A DNA stretch of 64,000 bases from Deinandra increscens subsp. villosa (GCA_039602395.1 JBCNJP010000023.1:91660177-91724176), one strand, 5' to 3'; shown: positions 23,972-36,156, numbered from the stretch's first letter. Numbers and translations: made by a program. Notes: generated by a model not told the origin, from the letters alone.

Positions 23972-23983
23972 GCTCTGATACCA
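23972..23983 (-). other. Primer binding site, initiator tRNA-Met type
   Basis: The minus strand reads TGGTATCAGAGC, three bases from the 5' LTR end. This is the standard sequence complementary to the 3' end of plant initiator tRNA-Met and confirms the element's orientation. Confidence 0.95.
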
Positions 23984-23986
23984 ATC

Positions 23987-26900
23987 TGTCACACCCCGGT
24001 CAACGGTTTCGGGTGTGAGCGAGAATGGAATCATAGTCGAGGATACATAGAACACTTCTAATAATTTAAAAACTTCATAAAACATTAATTCGTTTCATTG
24101 CAGCGGAAAGAGTAGTGGAAACATCAATGTTTTACAACTTAAAAACATAAGTCTTAAACGATTATTAAAAGCTTAAAACAGTTAAATTGGATAGTCAGGA
24201 CTATGACTCCAGGGACAGGTCCGTTAGCAGTTGTAAGCCCCATTTGCATGTCTTCCAGAAGTCTTCTCAATTACCTAAGAAATCATGAACATAAAACGGG
24301 TCAACATAAAGTTGGTGAGGTTCACAGGTTTAGGACTCGATAGTTAAACAGTTGTAAACAGTTGTAAAACAGTTTCGGTATACTTAAATATTATCAGGGT
24401 TTATTGTTGTGGTTGTATGATCTCACCTGAACCTTGATTTCAAATACTAACAGTTTACCCACCCGGCATCTCTTGCCCAGAGATGTTAAACAGTGCAGAA
24501 TAACTGACGTGTACCCCCAGACAATCCGGAGTCAGAACTGGAGCTACCAGTTAGGGTAGGGTTGTCAACCCAAATAGATCTACTCACTAGCTATCGTTTC
24601 GTACAGAACTAATTGAAATCAATTAATGATGGGATTTTCGGTTGTACAAACGTTTATAACGATAATGTACCAAGTTGGGCAATCAGTAAGAGAACAAGTA
24701 GTCATACGGCTAACAAGTAAACCATAATATTAAGTAAAAAGCATTTAATCGGTTTTCATGATTTCTCCCCCAAGTATAAAGCAGTTAAAAGGAAAAGGGG
24801 CCGTGAAACTCACAGTTTTAGCAGATAAGCGGTATTTAAGCAGCAAAGGACGGTAGCACGTAACGCCCTAAATAATTTAAATAACATATGCATAAGGTCT
24901 ATGATCATTTGAGTAACATACGTCACCCAAGTGATACCGGTCAAGTCTTGACGATTTAAGTCCGTTCGTATTATCGAAAGCTCGTTATCTTGTATTTATT
25001 TATTAAATACATTTATGGTTATTTATATTTATGTTCAATAAATATAAACAAATAATCGTTTTCAATAATTAAATCAAGTCCTGAACATTGAGTAAAAGAA
25101 AAATAATAATGTTTATTATTATTTTCACAAGTTCGAATAATTATTTAAATTAAATTTACTTATTCGATTTGTTAATCTTGCAAGTTATAATTATTTTTAA
25201 TAATTATGATTAACAATCCTTTGATGAATAAAACAAAGTTTAAGTTTCCTTACAAATAATTATTTGTCAAAATAATTATTAACGTTTGTTTTATTTTATA
25301 AAACATACATCTTTAAGAAAATCATTTAAGGTTTTTAACATTTAATCATTTCCAAAGGTTGATTAATAATTCAAGTTTATGAAATATTTTAATAGAAAAT
25401 GTTGATAAGAATATTTACGACGACGCTTGGATTTATAACGTTTGGTTCATAAAACTTGTCTTTTATATAAAATCTTCAACGAGCGTTGGTTCATTTTTGG
25501 ATACTTTGTTTTCAACAAAGTAACATTAAAAGCCTTTGAAGATATTCAAACAAATGATTTGTCTTGGTTTATTTTTATAAAAATCTTTTATGAAAACATT
25601 TATTTTCAAGTGTGACTTTTTATAAAAATGTCCATTTCTAGCAAGTTTCAAGAAAGGTTAAAACTTGTAATAAATCCAAGTATTTATGTCAAATTAATCA
25701 TTTGACATAAATATTATTCTTATCAAATCTAGCATTTATTTTTATTCTTTTTGTCCATTCATTAATTCATTTGACATAAATTCATTTCTTACTAAATCTA
25801 GTAAGAACATATATTCCTTTTGTCCATTTTTATAAATCACTAGTTACTTTAGTGATTTAGGTTTATTTTTAAAGTCCATGGTTCTTATATATTTGTTTAT
25901 TATAATTTCATGTAACAAGTTAACATAATATAACATGGTTTATATATAGTTAGTTAACATTTTTACTAATCATCATGAAATAATAAAAATCAACCAACAT
26001 TCATGTGTTGGGACCAAATATATAATTAAATGCAATCTACTAACATAAAATGTTAGGACAATAAAATGTAAATCTACTAACACAAATACTTGTGTTAGGA
26101 CCAAAAGTAAATAATAACAAGTAACATTATTTAGTCTTTTAACTTAAGGTTATGTAAATTGTATATGAGTAACCATGATGATCTTGGGTGCACTTGAATA
26201 CTTTCCATAGATTTCTTCAAGTGTTTCACCCCATTCTCTTGGCTACTTTAAGTTCCTAGAACACCATGAGAATGTTTAAAGATCATAAGAAGAATGGAGG
26301 TTAAGAAGAGAGACTTTGATGATTAACTCAATATACATTCACATTTTATTATGAAGAGGCTTGGATTTGCAAGCAACTAACTATGAAATCCTTGGATTTC
26401 ATAAGTATGATCAAGGTGCACATATGCTACTATCCAAAAGGTTTCACAATGTGTTTCACCAAATGATCTTAAAAGAATGGAGGTTAAGAGAAAGAGTTGT
26501 GTTAGTTGTTTCTTGCAAACCAAGCGTTCAAACATAAAGATTAGAAGTTTTGATCATGGTGGTTAGTTGTCAAGACTTGGGGTTTTCATTTGGGTGGTGA
26601 ATCATGATAGAAAATATAGATGAAGAGGGGTTTAGAATACTCACAAGGATGTGAGAAGAAAACCGAAAAAGGGGGGTGGGTGGCGGTGGTCCGGCACGGC
26701 GGAGGACGGCGGCGGCGGTGGCCGGTTGGTGGTCCGGCGGTGGGGCTGGGGTCTTCTCGGCCGAAAGAGGGGAGGAGAGGGGAGAGAGTGGAGGTGTTGG
26801 TGTGTTGGGTGCAAGGGAACAAGGTGGGGGCTTGGCTCCTCTTTATACTAAAGTTTAGCATAATTACCCATTGGGTAATTATGTGTTGTCATCTCCCCCT

Positions 26901-27913
26901 TAATCCCTAGCTAAACCCAAGAGTTAGTCAATTGTTTTTATAAGTTTTATAAAATCTAGAGGCTTTTATAAAATATAAGTGAGTTAGGAGTTAATAAAAA
27001 TCATAACTTTTTAAAATATAAAACAATTATATTTTATCAAATTGGATGGTGATTTTTATTTTATAAATGTTGTTAACCCAAGTTTTTATAAAAACATAAG
27101 TGGTTTAAAAGATTGGTTAAGTTTTATAAAAACTTGTTAAACATGTGGGCTTCCAAACAATTAGTTAGATTTATTTGAGATTGGGCCTAAGCCCAATCGG
27201 TCTCTATTTGAAAGAATGGGCCGAAGCCCATTCGTTTTTGGATATGGACTGGGCCGAAGCCCAGTCGGGTTTCACAAGAGGGACTGGGCCGAAGCCCAGT
27301 CGAGTTTACGTGTGGGACTGGGCCGAAGCCCAGTTGGGGTCGCGAGGCGGATTGGGCCGAAGCCCAATCGGGTTTGTGATGCGGGCCGCGAAGAAAAGAA
27401 AAGAAGCATTGGGCCGGGTTCGGCCCAATGTGTCTCGGACCTCGGGTCGGGTTTCCGGCTTCGGGGTTTTACTCGACTAGTTGTCACGAGCGTTCGGTTA
27501 AATTTTCGGGTGATTCCGGACATTTTTGAGTTTATTGGGCTTACCGGGCCCAATAGGATGAATGGTTTGGAATTCGGCTAAGTCTTGACAACGTAACACT
27601 TGTTTTAAGTTCGTAAAATGTTTTAAGTTCATGAAATGACTTAACAGTTTCGGATCGTTTTGATAAAATATAAAATGTCAAATTTTATATTTATTTTCTT
27701 AGTGTTGAAATTCCATATTTAATTTTACGACGGACGTTATATTTTACGTACGTGTATATTCTAGTTTAAACGCGGAAATTTGAAGTCGGTTAATCATTTA
27801 ACTATCACAGTTAATCATGTATTAAAGCAGTAAATCACATAACTAATACGTAATTTAAAAGTCAACGAAAGTCAACGGAGAGAGGTTTGACCTGATTCGG
27901 ACGGGTTGTCACA
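23987..27913 (-). repeat. 5' LTR of the Tekay-like element
   Basis: It is the same length as the 3' LTR and aligned base for base at an offset of 10090. It carries the same TATAAAG (26841-26847) and the same hairpin array (27180-27430). It should drive transcription through the extra ORF and gag-pol. Confidence 0.95.
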
Positions 27914-27918
27914 TTTTG

Positions 27919-29290
27919 GGTTTCCAATAACCCAGATCTGAAACGAAATTGGATTTTCTATCTGTAGGATTGCGAGTTGTTTGCGTTGTTTTTTATTTCT
28001 TTTGGCCTGCTTTCGGGTTCTCAAAAACCAGATTTGGAATGAGGATGGGTTTGCTGTGAAGGATTATTGCCTGAGCAAGAACATTATTTTGGTCTCATTC
28101 GTTATGTTATGCGATTGATGTATGCTTTCTCTTCTGATCTCATTTATTTATTATCAAAAGTGAAATCTGAGTTGTACACATAACTGGTACTATTTTTGCC
28201 ATACATTCTTATTAAATGGACAATTTGGGAGGTGGGTTGTGACTCACCACAATCTTTGGTTTTGTCCCTTATGATTCGCTTAGAATGGCGATGGATACGT
28301 CGCTTGCTTTCTATTTGGTTAATTGTTAGATTGAAAACGTAGGTTTAACCGTTGTTGCATATGATCGGTTGCCTTGCCTTCTTTTGGTGGTTCTTACCTT
28401 TTCTTGCTCACTCTACTGTCTTAGACTTGCCTCATCGAAAGGCTTACAAATGACAGTATGTTGAGCTACTGTTGATGGTATGTTGAAATATTGAGGCTGT
28501 GATGATTTTTTTATTTCTCTGTTTTTGGCATCCATGATTGTGGGGAGCGGGAGGCGTAAAACTTTGGTTTATCGCAGCCCTCTTCATGATCGGTGTCAAT
28601 AATATGACAGAGTAACATAAATCTGAATTATCTGTTAAATCTGAGCCTTATGTCTTCAATGCTTTCTTTCTTTTCTAAAGATTTGTGTTTTGTTTTTTCA
28701 CCTTATTTTCTTGACATTGCAGAACTTTTCATTCTTGGTTTACTCCATCTCTTAGATCCATGCTTCACCCAATTCACATACCCAATATATACCGGCGTTT
28801 CAATATTGGTTTTTCTATTAACTTTTATATTTTTAAGGTTTATTTTTTGTTTTTAATTTCGTAATTTGATTTTTTCATATTTGTAAAACTGGGATTGCTT
28901 TTTGGTATAAGTTACTTTGTGATTTTTCAGATCATTGAAATTTATGTTTTTGCTAATTTTAAGTTTACTTTCCAAGCTTTGGGTAGTTTAATTTCCAAGC
29001 TTTGGGTACTTAATCGCGAAAGCTTCCAATGAAAAAGATTAGAAAAAACAATGTTAAAGACTTGGTAAGCAAATGAAAAAGAATAGAAAAAACAAGATTA
29101 AAGACTTGGTAAAGCAAATGAAGAATTTTGTTCTCTAGATGGATGCAACTGAACTACAATTAAAAGAAAAAATTCCAACCACTACTATAGGAGATGAATT
29201 TTGATCTCAAAATACTACTACCTTACACTCTTCTTTTGTCAATAATAAGTTTTGTTTAATGGATAACACATGACTACTTCCATTCACATT
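27919..29290. other. Host sequence downstream of the insertion, no gene recognised
   Basis: The first 115 bp continue the split 240 bp host repeat. The direct repeat partner lies at 28207-28251. Near 28975-29110 there are short tandem repeats (TTTCCAAGCTTTGGGTA twice, and AAAGACTTGGTAA-containing units twice). T-rich stretches resemble intron sequence, but no exon with a clear product is seen. Confidence 0.45.
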
Positions 29291-29329
29291 AATGGCACGA
29301 TGTGCATTTGACACGTGTAATGCGAGCTG

Positions 29330-29510
29330 TAACTTTGTGTGCTTAACCCGTGTGCTCTCTCTCTCTTATCTATATCCGGTGTGCTTAAAATCTGTGTGCT
29401 ATCTCTTTGTAAGGTTTTATATATCTCTCTTATCTATATCCGGTGTGCCTAATTTAGTGTGCCTAAAATCTGTGTGCTATCTCTTTGTAAGGTTTTATAT
29501 ATGGATTTCC
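29330..29510 (+). repeat. Partial direct repeats of about 80 bp
   Basis: The block CTTATCTATATCCGGTGTGC continuing to AAAATCTGTGTGCTATCTC and GTAAGGTTTTATATAT occurs twice in a row, the second with a short insertion. The 125-residue frame over it is a product of the repeat. Confidence 0.7.
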
Positions 29511-29535
29511 TTATATCTCTCTCAAAACACACATC

Positions 29536-29650
29536 TCGCTCGCGGCATCGCGCGACAGGTCGACAACCCTTATAGCATCATTACGCTTTCAAAAAAAAAA
29601 CTCCATTCGACGTCTCGCCCGCGGCAACGCGCGGGTCTCAAGTCTCGTTA
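29536..29650 (+). mobile_element. Helitron-like 3' terminal hairpins, degenerate
   Basis: Two GC-rich palindromes, TCGCTCGCGGCATCGCGCGA (29536-29555) and CCCGCGGCAACGCGCGGG (29618-29635), stand out in AT-rich DNA. The second is followed by about 15 nt without a clear CTRR terminus. They resemble the hairpin near Helitron 3' ends, but the element is not delimited. Confidence 0.35.
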
Positions 29651-29659
29651 TTTTATTAT

Positions 29660-30240
29660 TTTCTTTTGAATATTAGAAATATATAATGGTGTTATTATAC
29701 ATTATGTTAGAACTAATAATTTAAAAAAAAACACTATGACCAACAGAAAGACAATGACGAGGAAAAAGACACAATGACTCACTATAAAAATCAAAGAGCT
29801 GGAAAACGTACTTTTTTCTTTTATATTATATATAGCAACACTGTTTTCGTTTTAACGATAAAAAAACACTCGTTTTGATGGTAGTTTTTTTAGAAAAACA
29901 TTATCATAAATAAAAGTTATAAACGTTTAAAAATGGGCGAGCTTAATAAAAAGTAAACAAAAGTGGCTAAGGCTAAAATACACTTCATCATTTTTTTCTC
30001 CAGAAATTTAATCTCAATGATTGATTAGATCTTAATAACCAATCTAATGACCTTAAATCATTCCTTGTCTTCATAGATTAAACAAACTTCTTATAAATAA
30101 CTTCTCCCTAATTTGACAACCATAAAAAGTGATATATGTTTTAACGGTGCCAGGATTTTTAGTTCGCTTTAAGCCTCTAGAATTGTTAAGACACCCGTCA
30201 AACCTTCGATGAAGGTGATAAAATTATTTTCATAGTGAAG
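29660..30240. other. AT-rich stretch, nothing recognised
   Basis: No coding or structural signal could be supported here. Confidence 0.5.
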
Positions 30241-30249
30241 ACGGGGATC

Positions 30250-30397
30250 AAAGATTGATATAAAAGCTTGTGAACGTGTTGAGCAATATAATAGAGATGA
30301 CAAGTTTGTAAATACCGATACCGTACTTCAAGTAGGTGATGGTATTCCCATATTCATGGTCTCTATGAAATAGTGGAGGGTGAATTAGTAGAATAGA
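30250..30397 (+). pseudogene. atpA: Decayed nuclear copy of the start of plastid atpA (NUPT)
   Basis: Translation around 30270-30360 reads ERVEQYNRD, then [13 protein letters not shown], matching the N-terminal region of chloroplast ATP synthase alpha subunit. Downstream GGTGAATTAGTAGAAT still matches the plastid sequence in DNA after stops and a frame change. The substitutions and early stops mean it is non-functional. It is best explained as an old insertion of plastid DNA into the nucleus rather than a nuclear gene. The ends are blurred by divergence. Confidence 0.75.
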
Positions 30398-30600
30398 GAA
30401 CTAAATAACTAGAAAGATTGTTAGAATCACCTTCTTTTGTAGGGATCGTCTAAAAACGAGTTGTTTTGAATCTAATACATTAAAACCAAAAGCCGACATA
30501 GATGCCATGTTACGTCTATAAATGAATAATGCATGAAAGTTTTAAAATCGACCAATTCGAACCTTAAACCAACACATACTGACCTGCTTTTAAAAGTACT

Positions 30601-30998
30601 TAATTGTAGTTACTTATAATTCTTGTATAACTCAGTTAATACTTACCTTTGCAAACCACCAAGATGTCTCAAGTTCGAGTGCTCTCTCAATTTGTTATTT
30701 CATTTTTAAGCATCGACTCCTCTTCTTACCATCAAAGACGATGAAGATTGGGGTCAAGATCTTTAGTGTTAAAAACTTTTGAATTTAAAACCAAATTTTA
30801 TTTTGTATGTTACACGTGTTTTTGCTTTTTTAGTTTGATGGTTATAACGATACTTGTTTAAAATTATTAATAATTTATCTTATAAGACTAGACATTTAAA
30901 GCTTAAAACTAATTTAACCACATCTTATTAAAAAGAAAAAAAAAATCCGAAACCGAATAAATTTTTTTCTACGAACCAAACCGAATCATTCTCACCAA
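30601..30998. mobile_element. Diverged relative of the hAT-type element at 5015-6049
   Basis: It shares the tRNA-like module (ACTCAGTTAATACTTACC, then CAAGTTCGAGTGC), the GATGAAGATTGGGGTCAAG block and the CCGAAACCGAATAA subterminal end finishing CTCACCAAT. It lacks the nested AGCTAGCT MITE. The left terminus is not identifiable, so it is a truncated or eroded copy. Confidence 0.6.
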
Positions 30999-31125
30999 TA
31001 AATTATAGAAGCTTGACATCAACGATTTTAGAAGAAAATACCAACTCTCAGTTTAATAGTGGATAGATTTTAGTAGTTATCACCTCACCCAAATAACATC
31101 TTTGAACATAACAAAATTTCCATCT

Positions 31126-31625
31126 NNNNNNNNNNNNNNNNNNNNNNNNNNNNNNNNNNNNNNNNNNNNNNNNNNNNNNNNNNNNNNNNNNNNNNNNNNN
31201 NNNNNNNNNNNNNNNNNNNNNNNNNNNNNNNNNNNNNNNNNNNNNNNNNNNNNNNNNNNNNNNNNNNNNNNNNNNNNNNNNNNNNNNNNNNNNNNNNNNN
31301 NNNNNNNNNNNNNNNNNNNNNNNNNNNNNNNNNNNNNNNNNNNNNNNNNNNNNNNNNNNNNNNNNNNNNNNNNNNNNNNNNNNNNNNNNNNNNNNNNNNN
31401 NNNNNNNNNNNNNNNNNNNNNNNNNNNNNNNNNNNNNNNNNNNNNNNNNNNNNNNNNNNNNNNNNNNNNNNNNNNNNNNNNNNNNNNNNNNNNNNNNNNN
31501 NNNNNNNNNNNNNNNNNNNNNNNNNNNNNNNNNNNNNNNNNNNNNNNNNNNNNNNNNNNNNNNNNNNNNNNNNNNNNNNNNNNNNNNNNNNNNNNNNNNN
31601 NNNNNNNNNNNNNNNNNNNNNNNNN
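31126..31625. other. Assembly gap of 500 N
   Basis: The run of exactly 500 N is probably a fixed-size scaffold gap. Open frames reported across it are meaningless. Confidence 1.
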
Positions 31626-31845
31626 CGTAATCAGCAACCCTCAACAAGGAGGTCAAGTGGTCTATGTATAGACCACCATTGGGTTTACTATTGGGCCCCT
31701 TTTGGATCATAAACCCAATAGTAAACCCAAGCCCAATCATAAACTAGCCTAAACAATAATCAAACTAGCCTATGATTCTAATTAAACCCTCTAAGCCCTA
31801 GCCCAACATATTTAATATTACAAGCCTCATAATCTAGCCTCTACA

Positions 31846-32018
31846 GGATTACCAAAGGATTACCAATGATTACCAAGGATTACCAAGATCTACCAATGAT
31901 TACAAGATCTACAAAGTGTTACCAAGGATTACCAAGTGTTACCAAGGATTACAAAGTGTTACCAAGGATTACCAAGTGTTACCAAGTGATACCAAGTGTT
32001 ACCAAGGATTACCAAAGG
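31846..32018 (+). repeat. Minisatellite of 10 bp units
   Basis: About 17 degenerate copies of GATTACCAAG / TGTTACCAAG alternate just upstream of the LTR TATA box, giving a 20 bp higher-order period. It lies in the U3 enhancer position. Confidence 0.85.
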
Positions 32019-32031
32019 CTAAGATTTCATG

Positions 32032-32039
32032 TATAAATA
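32032..32039 (+). promoter_or_regulatory. TATA box of the lone LTR
   Basis: TATAAATA lies directly downstream of the minisatellite and upstream of A/C-rich leader sequence. Confidence 0.5.
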
Positions 32040-33382
32040 CGACATGCTTGAACCAAAAATAAACACACCAAAACTCATTTCTTACTCTCAAAAACGCTCA
32101 CAAAAATATATCTATTTCTCCTTCCAATTCCACGACATAAAGAAATTATCTACCTTTTGAAGACTCACGAGTGGATTCAACATTCTCCTACTACATTCCT
32201 TCTCCTTGCTTGTCTTACGTGAGTAATCGTTCATTATTATTATGACGTTGTTTTGAACTAGTCGAGCCTTCGGGTTAACTACAATTTCTAAAGAAAAATA
32301 CTAATCTTATATATTTTATACTCCTCAAATATAAACACCTCGTCTGTTAATCATAAATTAAATTTGCTATAGTAAGATTTATACTCATAGTTTTATTTTA
32401 TTTGCATAAAACATTAATGAAATTTTGTTGTATTAAAACGTATCTCAAGTTTAGTTATTACGTCTCAAATTCAGTTATTACATTTACTTCAATTAAATTT
32501 AATATTATATCTAAAGGAACTCCGTTAAGTCTATTATCACTATAAACATTTGTAACTTTGCTAAAATGAATTTTAAACTAAGTTGAGACTTAGACTTATT
32601 GAAATCTAACTAGTAGTAAAATATATATTTCTTTCGTCATAAATATATATATTCGTTTCAGTTTAAATAACGGACACAACTTGAGACAAAAATATATTTA
32701 TCTAACTCATTCGAAATATAACTCATATTTGTGAGAACACATTTACTTGAATATTCAAATAGACTTGTATTTAATTTTCGTAGAATAAATATACATATAT
32801 CTAACACAATAATTATCACTAACGGTTAAATGGGTAAACTCACGTAACTAGACTCGACTAGTCTAAATGTTTGACTTATATTTGACCCATATCACTAAAC
32901 CTTAAGGTGTCTTTATATAATTTAGGACACGGATAGGTCATCTTCATATCACTCGGACTATTCTCATATTTCACTTATTGATCAAGTGAGTACTCATAAT
33001 CCCTTTTCCTTTTCAAGTTTTGGGATGTAACATGTATACATTATTCAAACACGCATTCTTTCTTTTTCTTTTCAAACAATGCGATCTCATTCTCTGTCTA
33101 TTTGTGATTTCTATGCTATATGTTAAACTATGTTGTCACTATTCGAAGTCTATATTCTAGCATGATCATTAACAAACAAGCCTATGGTAACAATAGTGGA
33201 TTCCATTGGACTGACAACACACCTGAATTTGACCGGTTTGGCATTCGGGTGATTGAAACCTAACTCAAGCTAAGCGTAACTTTCGAGTTACGGACACTAG
33301 TCATCAAGGTTTGATTATGCAATGTTTGTTTATTCATACATGCATGAGTCTACATTTGACATATGAATCGCTTTCAAACTAT

Positions 33383-33384
<2 letters not shown>

Positions 33385-33431
<47 letters not shown>
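33385..33431. repeat. (TA)n microsatellite
   Basis: About 23 uninterrupted TA units lie inside the U5 part of the lone LTR. Confidence 0.95.
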
Positions 33432-33433
<2 letters not shown>

Positions 33434-33714
33434 AAACTTATGTTTACTCACCAACTATTTTTAGTTGACACTCTCTATTTTTATACATGTTTCAGGACAT
33501 GCAGTGTGAACTATACTTGATGCTACATCTAGGATGCTTTGGACCTAGATTAAATAAATCAAACTCTATCAGTATGTTATGTTATGTGTATTTGAATCTA
33601 TTGTAAGACTTGGAATTTGGTAATGATTAAGTATTGAAACTTTAATTAGTGTCACGAGCATTTGGACAATCATCATGCCCCGACGTAAATTCCGCCGTCG
33701 GTTGGGGTGTGACA

Positions 33715-34019
33715 GTTTTAACCCCTAACCGGTTTTGATTTATTGTCTACCTTTTCCAAGTGTGATTTCTATGTTATGTATGGTCGTGCCTAAGGGCATA
33801 TCGGTTGAAATAGATTTTTCTTTTTTATCAATCAAAACCCCTTCCCAAACTATAGTGTTTCTATAGCTTTGAGCCCTTTAGTTTGTCATCAAGTGTATAG
33901 CTTAGTGGGTGATCGCTAGCCACAAACTTGCCAGAGTCAGCTATTTGTTCACATCCAAGCATTCAGTTTGTGTTTCACTAGTGAGGAACCGGTTATTTAC
34001 TATAATCGGTTACTAGCCA
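33715..34019. other. Short unassigned stretch
   Basis: It lies between the lone LTR and the LINE fragment. No feature is recognised. Confidence 0.4.
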
Positions 34020-34840
34020 AACTAGTTTTGGATGGGTGGCGTAGCTTTGTCTAATGTTTTTCCTCGTCTATCTGCCCTCTATTTGAATAAATATTGTTTG
34101 GTTAGTGATGTTCGTGATCACAACTCGTGGAATATCACATGGCGTCGTGAGCCTCGTGGGGGGGGGGGGGGAGTGGAACAAGAACAGTTGGCGAGTCTTT
34201 TGCATATTCTTGAGGATGTGGCGCTAAGTAATGATTCGGATACTTGGACGTGGAAACTGAAGAATGATGTGGTCTTCACGGTGAAAGGCTTACGCAATTA
34301 TATTGACGATATCCATCTTCCTACTTCCAACACTCCAACGAGGTGGTTGCAAACTGTTCTGTAAAAGGTAAACATTTTGATATGGCATTTGTTTTTAGAC
34401 AGGTTACCTACTCGATTTAACCTATCTAAAAGGGGAATGGCAATCGATCACATTCTTTGTCCTTTGTGTGATGATCGTCCTGAAACTACCAATCATCTGT
34501 TTGGCGGCTGCCCCTTTTCGACTAGGATCGTGATCTGGTTGCGAAAGTGGTTAGGGGTTAACGTTTTCAGTTGTGAAAGTCCTGAAGACACGTTTGCCAA
34601 GATTGAAGACTTCAACATGTCAAGAATGAAAAAAGATCTCCTTCACTTAGTGGCTTATTGTTCGTGGTGGCAAATCTAGAATTATCGGAATGACAAGATT
34701 TTTCATTCCAACGTTAATGGGAACGATAGCATAATGGACGCGATCACATTATTTTCGTTTTCTTGGTTTTCTTCTCGTCAAAATAATGTTGTTATTAGTT
34801 TTGACCATAACCGATTTGGTCAATATCCGCTTATAGAAAA
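34020..34840 (+). pseudogene. 3' fragment of a LINE (L1-type) retrotransposon with zf-RVT domain
   Basis: Two frames (34032-34364 and 34377-34679) read as one protein interrupted by in-frame stops at about 34362 and 34677. After the second stop the same frame continues with RNDKIFHSN-type sequence. The segment RWLQTVL, stop, then KVNILIWHLFLDRLPTRFNL, and CPLCDDRPETTNHLFGGCPF is the reverse-transcriptase zinc-binding domain (CPLC ... C pattern) found at the C-terminus of plant LINE ORF2. The reverse transcriptase core is absent, consistent with 5' truncation. A run of 13 G at 34160-34172 does not break the frame. Confidence 0.8.
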
Positions 34841-34933
34841 ACCCGACTTTTGCACCTCTAATTATAAGATATATGTGCCAAGAAAGTGTCATTAAAAGCC
34901 AAATTACAGTTTGTAGTGACACAACCATAAGAT

Positions 34934-35484
34934 TAGGGGTGTTCATCGGATCGGATTTCGGTTTATTCGGTTCGGTTTAATCGGATTGGAATTTTTTTTG
35001 TCGAGATCCGAATCCGAACCGATCCGAATAAGACACTAGTCTGAACCGATCCGAACCGATCCGAATCTAAATCGGATCAAATCCAATCCGAACCGAATAA
35101 ACCGAATCCGATCCGAATAATCCGAATAAATCGAACTCGGTTTTCAATCACGAAAATAAAACAATTAAAAAACATATTTTCTAACATGTCCTCAAAACAA
35201 GAGTTCACATTCATAATAAAAACACACAAATAGAAGAAAAAAAACTTAAAATGGATAATAGAAAAACATATATATTTATATATAATATAAATATAAACTA
35301 TATTTCAATTAATTAATCGGATATCCGAATAATTCGAATAAACCGAATAATCCGAATAAATAATTTCGGTTCGGTTTAAAATCCGATCCGAAATCCGAAT
35401 AAGAATTTCGGTTCGGTTTTTTCGGTTTCGGATACGGTTCGGATTTCGGTTTTATTCGGATTTCGGATTTTTTAAACACCCCTA
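34934..35484. mobile_element. hAT-type MITE, 551 bp
   Basis: A perfect 8 bp target duplication, CATAAGAT, lies at 34926-34933 and 35485-35492. The terminal inverted repeats begin TAGGGGTGTT at both ends. Both subterminal regions are packed with ATCCGAACCGAA / TTCGGTTCGGAT motifs facing inward. There is no coding capacity; the minus frame at 35309-35626 is a translation of these motifs. Confidence 0.9.
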
Positions 35485-35492
35485 CATAAGAT

Positions 35493-36156
35493 GTAAATGA
35501 CTTTATTAACACCGTTTCTAGTGAGCCTCTTTTTTTTTTTAATGTACCGCCTATTTTTACATGTGCATGTCTATGATACTTCTTTTGTTTTATATGAGAT
35601 TTTTTTATGCCTATTGACTTTGCCACGATGAATTACATCAGATTGCTTGGATTAGCGTCATCTATTGGTCTATTTTTCAAGTAGATGTTTGCATTTTAAT
35701 TTTTAAAACAAAGTACAGTTGTTAGATCTAAAAATTGTACGATGGTATAACAAATAGTCAAAGTTTGCAAGGTTATTTTAAGTGGAGTTGAAGGATTTGT
35801 TGAAACGTCAGTTTCTGATATAACATATATACATGTTAATATTAATTGAATAAATCTACATTTCTTACAAATAAACTCTTTCTCATAAGACTGCTTTCGG
35901 TTAACGACTTCGTTTGAACCCGTTATTTAAATTAAAATATCTCACTAAACTACTCTTTTTTATGACGCCTTGTTTTCTTCTAGAAAATATTAACTTAATT
36001 CATACAAATCCAAAATCCATGTGTTTAGGAATATGTTTATTTAAAAGTCAACTATCATATATAAAATAAAACTAAAAAATAAAAGAAATATTGTGATTGG
36101 TTGAAATAGGTTTTCCAAGTTTTTCAAAAGTTAGATGGTTTTCCAATGATCTTTTT

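Larger units (their letters stand above)
13897..27913 (-). mobile_element. Full-length Tekay-like Ty3/gypsy chromovirus, 14.0 kb
   Basis: The complete minus-strand element is flanked by TTTTG (13892-13896 and 27914-27918). In transcription order it has a 5' LTR (27913-23987), a tRNA-iMet primer site, an extra ORF, gag-pol with a C-terminal chromodomain, a polypurine tract and a 3' LTR (17823-13897). Both LTRs are exactly 3927 bp, and by eye differ at only three positions (near 13926, 15686 and 16870 and their partners 10090 bp further on). That is under 0.1% divergence, so the insertion is very recent on any usual plant substitution rate. The reading frames are open, so it may still be active. 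Confidence 0.95.
31626..33714 (+). mobile_element. Lone LTR, probably Ty3/gypsy, 5' end hidden in the gap
   Basis: The right end is GGGGTGTGACA, the same terminal form as the Tekay-like LTR read in its own sense. A TATAAATA box (32032-32039) is followed by a long leader-like U5. No primer binding site follows at 33715, so it is a 3' or solo LTR. The left end and target duplication cannot be seen. Confidence 0.5.

Noticed and set aside
31048..31740. Open frames on both strands across the 31 kb region
   Set aside because: They exist only because N was translated as X; there are no real codons between 31126 and 31625.
33385..33431. A TA tract as the mark of another TA-flanked MITE
   Set aside because: No inverted ends were found next to it; it is a simple microsatellite inside the lone LTR.
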